This document shows, one piece after another, positions 17,553 to 24,405 of a DNA stretch of 35,931 nt (positions are counted from its first letter, which is position 1; each line of letters begins with the position of its first letter). A model generated the notes under the pieces. That model did no database searches. It was given only the letters and a program-made list of their open reading frames with translations, and was not told the DNA's origin. The position numbers and the translations under genes were made by a program. The stretch is from Saccharomonospora iraqiensis subsp. iraqiensis (GTDB lineage Bacteria; Actinomycetota; Actinomycetes; Mycobacteriales; Pseudonocardiaceae), in contig NZ_KE387084.1 of NCBI RefSeq assembly GCF_000430445.1, forward strand, positions 70,405 through 106,335, written 5' to 3'.

Positions 17553-18355
17553 GCATTCGTGCACCGCAGCGCACCATCATCGGTGTTCCGGACGCCGAAT
17601 ACATGGCCAAGGAACAGCTCGATGTCTTCGCTCAGCTTCATGAGCGGGATTCGAACGTCTTACTCCTGGATCCCGACCCAGGAGGCGCCGACGATACCCT
17701 CGACGGTTCCTGGCAGCCCAGCCACGGCTCGGATGCGGATTTCTCGGAGCGCGAGGAGCAGGTCGCATCGTCCGTCAAGTCGGCCCTTTCGCACAGCAAT
17801 GAGGTCCACCTTTTCGGTGTGGGACTGGGGGGAGCGATCTGCGTTGCAGCGGCGGCTCAACAGCCGCAAGTGCGCTCGCTTACCGTTCTCGCGGGATGGC
17901 TCACTACCGACCGCCTTCTCCGCGAACACATCGAGCTTTATTGGACACTGTGGGAGAAGAGCCCCGAGTTGGCGCAACGGCATTCGTCTCTTATGGAGCT
18001 CTCCGCCCAGTATCGACGCAACCTCGGACCGTTCTTCAATCCCACCATTCCAGTCGTCCCGGCGGCCACACCGCGGACGTTGCGGCGGCTCTCCGCTGCC
18101 TACCACGTGGACGTCACCCAGGTCGCGGCGGAGGTCACCTGCCCCACTCTGGTGGTCGCTCCCACTCGGGACGCCAAGATTCCCCCTGAGCACTCCTACG
18201 AGCTGTTCGCAGCGGTCCCGGACTCGACGCTGCTTCGTGTCGAGTCCGGCCATGGCGCCTTGCTGGAGCGGCTCAGTGAGGTTTTCTCGGCGCACCTGCA
18301 GATGATCCGCAGACGTCTCGCGCCCGGTGTCCACGCTGCTACCGTTCAGGCTTGA
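17549..18355 (+). CDS. Alpha/beta-hydrolase fold protein lacking the nucleophile Ser
   Basis: 268 residues from GTG 17549, coupled to the SDR. The fold is recognisable from HLFGVGLGGAICVAAAA (nucleophile elbow, residues 87-103), VTCPTLVVAPTRDAKIPPEHS (acid strand, Asp) and LLRVESGHGALLE (His). The elbow reads G-V-G-L-G, so residue 92 is Gly where Ser, Cys or Asp is expected. Asp and His of the triad remain. By operon position it should cleave the ester or lactone made by the Baeyer-Villiger enzyme, but without a nucleophile ordinary esterase chemistry is doubtful. It may be cofactor-free, non-hydrolytic, or dead. Confidence 0.8.
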   Translation: MSIRAPQRTIIGVPDAEYMAKEQLDVFAQLHERDSNVLLLDPDPGGADDTLDGSWQPSHGSDADFSEREEQVASSVKSALSHSNEVHLFGVGLGGAICVAAAAQQPQVRSLTVLAGWLTTDRLLREHIELYWTLWEKSPELAQRHSSLMELSAQYRRNLGPFFNPTIPVVPAATPRTLRRLSAAYHVDVTQVAAEVTCPTLVVAPTRDAKIPPEHSYELFAAVPDSTLLRVESGHGALLERLSEVFSAHLQMIRRRLAPGVHAATVQA

Positions 18356-18369
18356 CGAAGGAACGCACC

Positions 18370-19827
18370 ATGAGCACAACCACGAGCCGCATTGTCATCA
18401 TCGGGGCAGGTGTCGCGGGAATCGCCGCCGGAGCCATGCTCCGCAGGAAGGGCATCGAGGATTTCCTCATCCTCGAGCGCGGAGATCAGTTCGGCGGCGT
18501 GTGGCGGGACAACATCTATCCCGGTGTCGAGTGCGACGTGCAATCCCACCTGTACTCGTACTCCTTCCGGCCCAACGACTGGTCGAAAACCTACGCGGGT
18601 GGTCGCGAGATTTTCGATTACCTCAACGAGGTCGCTAAGGAGGAAAAACTCACCGAGCACGCGTTATTCGGCCACGCCGTCAGCGAAATGTGTTGGCAGG
18701 AAGCTTCCGGAAGCTGGGTCATCGAGACGAACCGAGGCCGCTTCGAGAGCAAGTTCCTCGTCACCGCTACCGGATCGTTGAGTGAACCCCAGTTGCTGGA
18801 CATTGACGGGCTGTCCGACTTCGCGGGCCGAATCGTTCATTCCGCGGTCTGGGATCCCGACATGGATGTCGCGGGCAGGAATGTTGCGCTCGTCGGAACC
18901 GGTGCCTCGGCCATCCAACTCGCGCCGGCCATCGCCGACCGGGTCGACGATCTGACGATCTTCCAGCGGACCCCGCCCTGGGTCGCCCCCCGGGTCGACG
19001 TCGAATACTCAGCCGCTCAGCGACGCATGTGGCGTGAGCTCCCCGAAACGCTCCACGATTACCGCCAGTTCCTATTCTGGTTCCAAGAATCACGATTTCC
19101 GGAGCGAGTGCGGGTGCAGCAGGCTATCGAGCGGATGACCAACATCGCTGACTCGCACCGCACCAGTCAAATCCAGGATCCCAAACTCCTTGAGATCACT
19201 CGGCCGCACTACGAGATCGGCTGCAAGCGCATCCTGCTGTCCAACACGTGGTATCCGACCCTCCAGCGCGACAACGTCACCTTGGTGCCACACGCCGCCA
19301 CCGCACTGACCAGGGACGCAGTCGTGGCGGCAAACGGCGACGCTCACGAAGCCGACTTCTTGATCCTGTGCTCCGGCTTCGACACCGTGGGCCTCCCAGT
19401 CGCCCGCCTGATCTACGGAGAAAACGGCGTCCGACTCGCCGACAGTTGGTCGGGCGGGGTGCATGCCTATGGCGGGATGGCCGTCAACGGGTTCCCCAAC
19501 CTCTTCCTTATCGGCGGTCCGAACGTGGGCCTCGGGTTCGGTTCGATGTTCTTCATGATCGAAACCCAGGCTGAGTACCTAGCGCAGGCCATGCAGACCG
19601 CACTTACGTGTGAGGTCGACAAGCTGCGTGTGCGACCCGAACGAGAGAGTGAATTCGTCCAATTCATCGATGAGCGCGCTGCTAACACGGTGTGGCTCAC
19701 CGGGGGATGCGACTCATTCTACATCGCCGATGGTACGGGTCATCTGTCAACACTCTGGCCCGACTTCATGACTCGCTACCGGACGGACTTCCAGGTCTTC
19801 GATCCGGCCGACTACGTGTACGCATAG
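18370..19827 (+). CDS. Flavin-dependent Baeyer-Villiger monooxygenase
   Basis: 485 residues. FAD Rossmann GAGVAG at 12-17, the substrate/flavin segment GGVWRDNIYPGVECDVQSHLY (42-62), the Baeyer-Villiger fingerprint FAGRIVHSAVWD (151-162; F-x-G-x3-H-x3-W), and the second NADPH Rossmann GTGASA (176-181). It inserts one O of O2 next to a ketone to make an ester or lactone using NADPH. ATG 18370 has GAAGGAA in front; an upstream TTG (18352) is less likely. It is the last gene of the MHS-SDR-hydrolase operon (14-base gap). The substrate is not predictable; relatives act on aryl, cyclic and steroid ketones. Confidence 0.93.
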   Translation: MSTTTSRIVIIGAGVAGIAAGAMLRRKGIEDFLILERGDQFGGVWRDNIYPGVECDVQSHLYSYSFRPNDWSKTYAGGREIFDYLNEVAKEEKLTEHALFGHAVSEMCWQEASGSWVIETNRGRFESKFLVTATGSLSEPQLLDIDGLSDFAGRIVHSAVWDPDMDVAGRNVALVGTGASAIQLAPAIADRVDDLTIFQRTPPWVAPRVDVEYSAAQRRMWRELPETLHDYRQFLFWFQESRFPERVRVQQAIERMTNIADSHRTSQIQDPKLLEITRPHYEIGCKRILLSNTWYPTLQRDNVTLVPHAATALTRDAVVAANGDAHEADFLILCSGFDTVGLPVARLIYGENGVRLADSWSGGVHAYGGMAVNGFPNLFLIGGPNVGLGFGSMFFMIETQAEYLAQAMQTALTCEVDKLRVRPERESEFVQFIDERAANTVWLTGGCDSFYIADGTGHLSTLWPDFMTRYRTDFQVFDPADYVYA

Positions 19828-19935
19828 GTTGTCCGTTCCTGGCGAACCTGAGCCTCGACAAATCGCCCTTCAAGCAGCTGGAAGCTGCGGCTCTATCCGT
19901 TGCCACGAGCGATCGAGAGGAGGCCACAGGGCCCC

Positions 19936-20204
19936 ACCAAAGTGCTGCACAGGCTGAGAGTTGACGAGGACCTTATCCAGACTGGTTGCTGTGGCCTCGC
20001 CGGCAATTGGGGGCTTCGTGCGCGGGCTATGCCCAGAGGTCCCGGGAGCTCGGGGAGCGCGAACTCTTTCCCCGCGGACACGGCCTGCCCGACGACACGA
20101 TGGTTCTCGCAGCCGGTTTCTCGTGCCGGACTCAGCTGCAGGAGGGCACTGGCCAGCGAGGAATGCATCTGGCAGAGGTCTTCAAGCTCGCCTTGGACCG
20201 GTGA
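19936..20204 (+). pseudogene. C-terminal relic of a FAD- and Fe-S-containing oxidoreductase
   Basis: One frame carries KVLHRLRVDEDLIQ, then TGCCGLAGNWG; after shifts near 20005-20025 another frame continues SRELGERELFP, then MVLAAGFSCRTQLQEGTG and GMHLAEVFKLALDR, ending at TGA 20204. This order (GCCGLAGNxGF, then GFSCRTQ, then HLAEL) is the C-terminal cysteine-rich part of GlcD/GlpC-type fusion oxidoreductases. The N-terminal FAD domain is absent. With two frameshifts and no start it is a dead fragment. The rest of 19828-20300 holds nothing recognisable. Confidence 0.6.
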
Positions 20205-20304
20205 ACCGACACCTGTCTCCCAGCACGGCGCGTGGTATGGCGCCGGAACGTTGGCTGCGATGAGCCCCGCCTTGACCTCGGGCGGACAGCGCTGGTGACC
20301 TAGT

Positions 20305-20948
20305 ACTCCAGCTGTAAATCGTCATCTTCATGTCTGGGATGCGGCTTGTCGCCGGTAACGGCTGGTGCGTGATCGCTCCTGGTGGCGGCGTCGCCAGTCG
20401 GAGCAGCCGAGCCGGTGGGCCACGTCGCGGGGCCGGACGACGAGGGTGATGAACAGGCGCTAAATCTCGTTGCAGGACAGCGGGACCAGGCCGTCGGGAG
20501 TGGGCTGGCGGGCGACCCGCACCAAGGTGGTCAGTGGCACCGGTTCGGGCGCCGAGCAGCGGTAGTAGGCGAGTTCACCGGTGGTGCGGTTGCGTCGGAT
20601 CAGCAGCTGGCGTTGGCCCGGGCGGGGATCGGCGAGATTGATGACAGCCCAGTCGTAGAACCGTTGTCCCTTCGCGCCGCGTCCGGCCGAGAGCTTCAGC
20701 CAGGCCCGCTTCGGCACCTTCTGGACCAAGGCATCGGCGCGGAACGTGCCTGCATCGGTGGTCATTTCGGCCGAGCGGGCCACCGCGAGGACATAGCCGA
20801 CGCCGCGCTCCTCCAGAGCCACCCGCAGCGTCGGGTTGCCGCCGTAGACCTCATTGACGGTGACCCAGCCGACGCGGTGTCCGGCGTCCAGGAACCGTTC
20901 GATCACCACCCGGGCCAGTTACGGCTTGGTCGCGAAAACGGCGGGAAC
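20305..20948 (-). pseudogene. IS701-family transposase fragment
   Basis: The minus-strand frame reads VFATKP-stop-LARVVIERF, then HRVGWVTVNEVYGGNP (DDE catalytic region), GVGYVLAVARS, RRNRTTGELAYY and LVPLSCNEI. A TAA at 20919-20921 and a TAG at 20460-20462 interrupt it; the latter replaces a usual Gln codon. Downstream of the second stop RLFITLVVRPRDVAHRLG and SDWRRRHQ continue in frame to the terminal repeat. The N-terminal half of the transposase is missing beyond about 20948. Not functional. Confidence 0.85.
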
Positions 20949-20960
20949 GAGAGTGCCCGG

Positions 20961-21572
20961 TCAGCGGACGGCGGACCAGATGGTGAGGGTGGCCAACTCG
21001 TGGCGTGTGACACCGGAGAAGAGGCCGCGAAGCCCCTGCTCGATGTGGGCGAGCTTGTCCTCCGGCAGCGCGAGGCTGCGGGGGATCCGGGACGGCCGCG
21101 TCCCGCCGTGCCAGGCGATCAGCACCCGCCCTCCGGCACGTGTCACCCGGTGGAACTCGCTCAGTCCTGCCTGAAGATCCGGCCAGATCGCCACGTTGTT
21201 CACCGAGACCACGCAGTCGAACTCCGCGTCGCCGAAGCCCGTACGGTCGGCCGTGCCCAACCGCAGGTCGATCCGGCCCGTAGCGCTCTCCGCCCGGTGC
21301 GGCCGCGCGGCGAGGTCGCGCATCTGCGGCGAGGGATCGACACCGCAGATGCGCTGTGCAGGCGTCCGCTGGAGCAAACGGATCAACCCGCCAGGCCCGT
21401 AACCGACCTCCAGGACCCGCTCCCCCGCGTGGACGTCGAGCAGGTCGAGCAGGTCCTGCTGCCTGTTCGTCCACAGCATGACGCGGCCGGCGAGCCGGCC
21501 GGACAGCCCACCGGGCATCGCGAACGGGGAACGGGTGGGTCTGCCCAGGGTCCAAGGCGTCGTGGGTTCCAT
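20961..21572 (-). CDS. Class I SAM-dependent methyltransferase
   Basis: 203 residues. SAM motif I is VLEVGYGPGGLIRLL (around residues 53-67), motif II GVDPSPQM (about 97), then SVNNVAIWPDLQAGLSEFHR and VTRAGGRVLIAWHGG (post-motif III). It belongs to the methyltransf_11/25 type acting on small molecules; the substrate is unknown. The start at ATG 21572 is 47 bases from the divergent MerR gene, sharing a palindromic operator. It ends right beside the transposase fragment. A MerR-controlled methyltransferase suggests detoxification or resistance. Confidence 0.88.
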   Translation of the reverse strand: MEPTTPWTLGRPTRSPFAMPGGLSGRLAGRVMLWTNRQQDLLDLLDVHAGERVLEVGYGPGGLIRLLQRTPAQRICGVDPSPQMRDLAARPHRAESATGRIDLRLGTADRTGFGDAEFDCVVSVNNVAIWPDLQAGLSEFHRVTRAGGRVLIAWHGGTRPSRIPRSLALPEDKLAHIEQGLRGLFSGVTRHELATLTIWSAVR

Positions 21573-21588
21573 GCCCCACAGACTTCCG

Positions 21589-21606
21589 CTTCAAGTCAGC
21601 TTGAAG
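21589..21606. promoter_or_regulatory. MerR-type operator in divergent promoter
   Basis: The dyad CTTCAAG-TCAG-CTTGAAG (7-bp arms, 4-base spacer) lies between the two divergent starts, 13 bases before the merR ATG and 17 before the methyltransferase ATG. Its symmetry and position fit the site where a MerR protein controls its own and the divergent promoter. Confidence 0.6.
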
Positions 21607-21618
21607 TCAAATGGAGAC

Positions 21619-22080
21619 ATGGACCTGATCCCCATCGGTGAGGCCGCCAGGCGACTCGGCATGCGGACATCGACGCTGCGCTACTACGACGAGCGCGATC
21701 TCGTGCGGCCGACGGCACGGGTGCACGGCAAGCGGGCCTACGGTCTGGAGGAGATGCGCCGCTTGGCGTTCCTCCAGATCGCACAGAAGCTGGGCATCAG
21801 CCTCCACACGGCCGCGGCCGTGCTGGATGAGGCGAGCGACCAGTGGCGCGCGACGGTCGGCGAGCAGATCGCAGAGCTGGAGGAGCTGATCTCCAGGGCG
21901 CAGGGGGCCAGGGACTTCCTCACCCACGCGCTCATGTGCCCCGCCGAGCACCCGGCGCGCGAATGCCCCCACATGGTGGACACGCTCGATCGGTTACTCG
22001 ACGGCACCTCCTTCGAGCAGCTCGCGGCCGAGCACGCGAACCTCAACCAGCAAGATCACGATCTACAGTTGGAATACTAG
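21619..22080 (+). CDS. MerR-family regulator with C-terminus running into an IS end
   Basis: 153 residues. N-terminal MerR wing-HTH: IPIGEAARRLGMRTSTLRYY, DERDLVRPT and KRAYGLEEMRRLAFLQIAQK. A dimerising helix follows (WRATVGEQIAELEELISRA), then a CPAEHPARECPHMVDTLDRLL segment with two cysteines that may sense a ligand, metal or thiol. The last residues (NQQDHDLQLEY) are encoded by the IS701-type terminal repeat and look like that family's transposase tail, so the native C-terminus has probably been replaced. ATG 21619 is picked because MerR homology begins at once. It probably regulates the divergent methyltransferase. Confidence 0.88.
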   Translation: MDLIPIGEAARRLGMRTSTLRYYDERDLVRPTARVHGKRAYGLEEMRRLAFLQIAQKLGISLHTAAAVLDEASDQWRATVGEQIAELEELISRAQGARDFLTHALMCPAEHPARECPHMVDTLDRLLDGTSFEQLAAEHANLNQQDHDLQLEY

Positions 22081-22099
22081 GAGCATTACCATCCATAAC

Positions 22100-23146
22100 A
22101 TGCAGGTGCACATTCAGGCGGCGGCCGTCCGGGAGGTCGACGGGTTGATCGACGACCTCGGTGGTGACGCGCGTCGCCTGCTGGCGGAATTCGGGGTCTT
22201 GCCTGAAAATCTAAACTCCGACAATGCCCTGATCCCCGCTTCGACCGCGGTGCGGATTCTCCGAACCGCCGCGAAGCTGCTGAACTGCCCGGACTTCGGC
22301 CTGCGGCTTGCCGCGCGTCAGGATATGTCGATGCTCGGACCAGTGGCACTCGCCATGAGCAACTCCGAGACGGTCGGCGAAGCAATGGAATGCGCGGGCC
22401 GATTCCTTTTCGTGCACAACAGAACCGTCCGGTTGTCGCGGGAACCAGACCCGGAGCGGCATGCTGGTGTCAGTGCGGTTGTCTACAGGTTGCGGCATCC
22501 GGATATCCCTCACGAACCGCAAGCGGTGGACGCGGGACTAGGAGTGATGCACCGCAACCTGATCGCCATGAGCGGTGGATATAAACTGCTCGGTGTCTAC
22601 TTGCCACATCCACCGTTGGCGAAGAAATCGGTCTATACCGATTTCTTCGGCGCACCGGTTCGGTTCAACTGTGACGACGCCCTGCTACGGATACCGGCGA
22701 AGGTGTTCGATCAGTCCCTGGCTGCCCCGGTGAACCCGGAGCTGCGACGCATGGTCGTGGAATACATGGAACAGAACTACGCCGATCCACGCCAGGAACT
22801 CGCAACCACGGTGCGGTCGGCGGTCGGCCGGGCACTGGGCAACATCCCGGTGCGGATCGAGGTGCTCGCCGACTTGTTCTACATGCATCCGCGCACCTTG
22901 CAGCGGCGGCTGGCAGCCGAGGGCACCTCGTTCGAGGCCATCGTTGACGACGCTCGGAAAAATACGGCTTACCGTCTGCTGACCCAGACCGGCATGCCGC
23001 TGGCCCAGGTTGCGTCGCTTGTCGAGCTGGCCGGGTCGCCTTCGCTTACCCGGGCGGTCCGGCGCTGGTTCGGCCGGACGCCAACCGAGGTCCGTCGGGC
23101 TGCGAAAGGCGGCCAGGAAAGGCGCAGTGAGTCTTTTCCATCTTGA
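22100..23146 (+). CDS. AraC-family transcriptional regulator (OruR-like)
   Basis: 348 residues. The N-terminal half matches the Arabinose_bd domain of OruR/ArgR-type regulators (LLAEFGVLPENL, then DFGLRLAARQDMSMLGPVAL). The C-terminal AraC HTH pair is in IEVLADLFYMHPRTLQRRLA, then SFEAIVDDARKNTAYRLLTQ and PSLTRAVRRWFGRTPTEVRR. Many relatives activate catabolic genes for hydrophobic or aromatic substrates. ATG 22100 has AGGAG about 16 bases upstream, too far, so the start is uncertain. It may control the Baeyer-Villiger operon via the repeats at 15188-15225, though an IS701-type element now separates them. Its end abuts a broken transposase. Confidence 0.88.
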   Translation: MQVHIQAAAVREVDGLIDDLGGDARRLLAEFGVLPENLNSDNALIPASTAVRILRTAAKLLNCPDFGLRLAARQDMSMLGPVALAMSNSETVGEAMECAGRFLFVHNRTVRLSREPDPERHAGVSAVVYRLRHPDIPHEPQAVDAGLGVMHRNLIAMSGGYKLLGVYLPHPPLAKKSVYTDFFGAPVRFNCDDALLRIPAKVFDQSLAAPVNPELRRMVVEYMEQNYADPRQELATTVRSAVGRALGNIPVRIEVLADLFYMHPRTLQRRLAAEGTSFEAIVDDARKNTAYRLLTQTGMPLAQVASLVELAGSPSLTRAVRRWFGRTPTEVRRAAKGGQERRSESFPS

Positions 23147-23717
23147 TTTCAGCTGGTCTGGATCAGGACTTGGACAGCGTTGACCAGCATGGCTGCGCGG
23201 CGGGGGCAGCTGCGGATCTGGCGGAGGACCGCTCAGCTCCTCAGCTGGGCGTTGGCTCGTTCACCCGGGCCGCGGACCCGCGCATGGGCGGGGTTGACCT
23301 CTTTCCGGGCTGGCGACAGACGTCGGTAGCGGTCGGTATCGGGATCCAGTCTGCGTCGACGCTGCGGCACATGGATCGCCGGACTGTCACCTTGATACGC
23401 GGTATCGGCTAACGTGACCGTGCTGGCAATGGTGAAAGACTCGATCAAGCCATGCTCGCGAGCAGCACCCATGTCGTGACGGGCATCGGGTAGCGCGGGC
23501 GAGGCCCAGATCAGCCGTCCGGCCGGAGCAGTCAGGACCTGCACGTTCACATCGTGACGTTTGTGTTTCCCGCGTAGAACCCCTGGTCATGCCCCGAGGC
23601 CATCCCGACACGGTCGATCGAGATCAGGGTGTCGTCGAGGAGCACGAACGCCTTGCGGCGAGCAACGTCGAGCGCCTCGTGCATCGTCGGTGCCGCTGCA
23701 GCCAAGACCTGGGTGGC
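23147..23717 (-). mobile_element. IS5-type element remnant with broken transposase
   Basis: The minus-strand frames give APTMHEALDVARRKAFVLLDD, then LISIDRVGMASGHDQGFYAG; a lost base near 23567 shifts the frame, which goes on as VNVQVLTAPAGRLIWASP, TVTLADTAYQGD and ERANAQLRS. A TGA at 23233-23235 replaces a usual Trp codon. The same frame ends with VNAVQVLIQTS at 23149. This is a DDE_Tnp_4-type (IS5 family) transposase lacking its N-terminus. It is inserted or stranded between the AraC gene and the end of the gene at 23718. No intact terminal repeats were found. Confidence 0.82.
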
Positions 23718-24380
23718 TCACGTCCGGGTGGTGACCTCGACCTCGGGCAACGACAGCAGGTGTTCGCGGGGCAGGGCGGCCGCCGCGGTACGGACTTCGG
23801 GGTGTTTCTCGCCGAGGCGGCCCTCCACGAGCCGGGCGAGCTGGTAGGCCAGCGCGCCGGTCTGCCGGACGGTCACCTCGTCCAGCGGCGCCAGCGGGGT
23901 CGAGGTGATGGCGATGCCGCTGACGGTGTCGTCGGTGCCGGTCACGGCGTTGACGGCGAACCGTTCGCGGGGGTTGTCCGCCGGGGCGGCGTAGTGGTCG
24001 CGCAGCCGCAGCAGCACCTCGTGCCACCGGGTGACCTCGCCGTCCAGCGGCAGCCCGGCGACGTCGTCGGCGGTGAGCCGGACGGCGCGGTCGGTGGCGA
24101 AGCAGCGGGTGTAGGCGAGCACGGCGGTGGTCCAGAGCGCCTCGGCGACGACGTCCGGGTCGTCGCCGGATGCGGCGGGGCCGCCGTCGCCGTTCGCGGT
24201 GTGTGCGGTCAGGGCGGTCACGGCCGCTTCGCAGCAGCGGAGCACGGTCTGCAGTTCGCTGAACAGGTCGGCCAGGCCCGCCAGTTCGTCCGCGTCCGCG
24301 GTGTCCAGCGCGCGCATCGTGACGGTGTCGTCGGTGTCGTCGGCTGTGGGGCCGGTGTCGGGGTCGGTGGCGTCGCTCAT
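23718..24380 (-). CDS. Unknown protein downstream of the prm activator
   Basis: 220 residues from ATG 24380 behind GGGGGAAGGAACC, 25 bases after the activator's stop, so co-transcribed. An acidic Thr/Asp-rich N-terminus is followed by helices: LADLFSELQTVLRCCEAAVTAL, LWTTAVLAYTRCFATDRAVRL, then VTRWHEVLLRLRDHYAAPADN, then AYQLARLVEGRLGEKHPEV. The Y-x-RCF...H-x3-L-x2-RDHY pattern recalls helical HEPN-like hypothetical proteins but no catalytic motif is certain. I do not recognise the family. The stop codon falls exactly where the IS remnant begins, so the C-terminus may be truncated. Co-expression with the activator suggests a role in sensing or tuning the monooxygenase system. Confidence 0.75.
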   Translation of the reverse strand: MSDATDPDTGPTADDTDDTVTMRALDTADADELAGLADLFSELQTVLRCCEAAVTALTAHTANGDGGPAASGDDPDVVAEALWTTAVLAYTRCFATDRAVRLTADDVAGLPLDGEVTRWHEVLLRLRDHYAAPADNPRERFAVNAVTGTDDTVSGIAITSTPLAPLDEVTVRQTGALAYQLARLVEGRLGEKHPEVRTAAAALPREHLLSLPEVEVTTRT

Positions 24381-24405
24381 GGTGGTTCCTTCCCCCGGGC
24401 CGGGC

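Larger units (their letters stand above)
20300..22080 (-). mobile_element. IS701-type element carrying a methyltransferase/MerR pair
   Basis: Both ends carry CTAG (20300-20303 and 22077-22080). Just inside are imperfect inverted repeats of 25 bases with 21 matches (20304-20328 against 22052-22076). A transposase fragment on the minus strand reaches the left end, as IS701 transposases do, and YTAR target sites are known for that family. The transposase 5' part is missing, and the methyltransferase and merR genes occupy the space to the right end. Either this is a single element with passenger genes, or the remains of two copies. Confidence 0.55.

Noticed and set aside
18352..18369. TTG start for the Baeyer-Villiger enzyme
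   Set aside because: GAAGGAA lies between this TTG and ATG 18370 at the right distance for the latter, and the FAD motif is then at the normal position.
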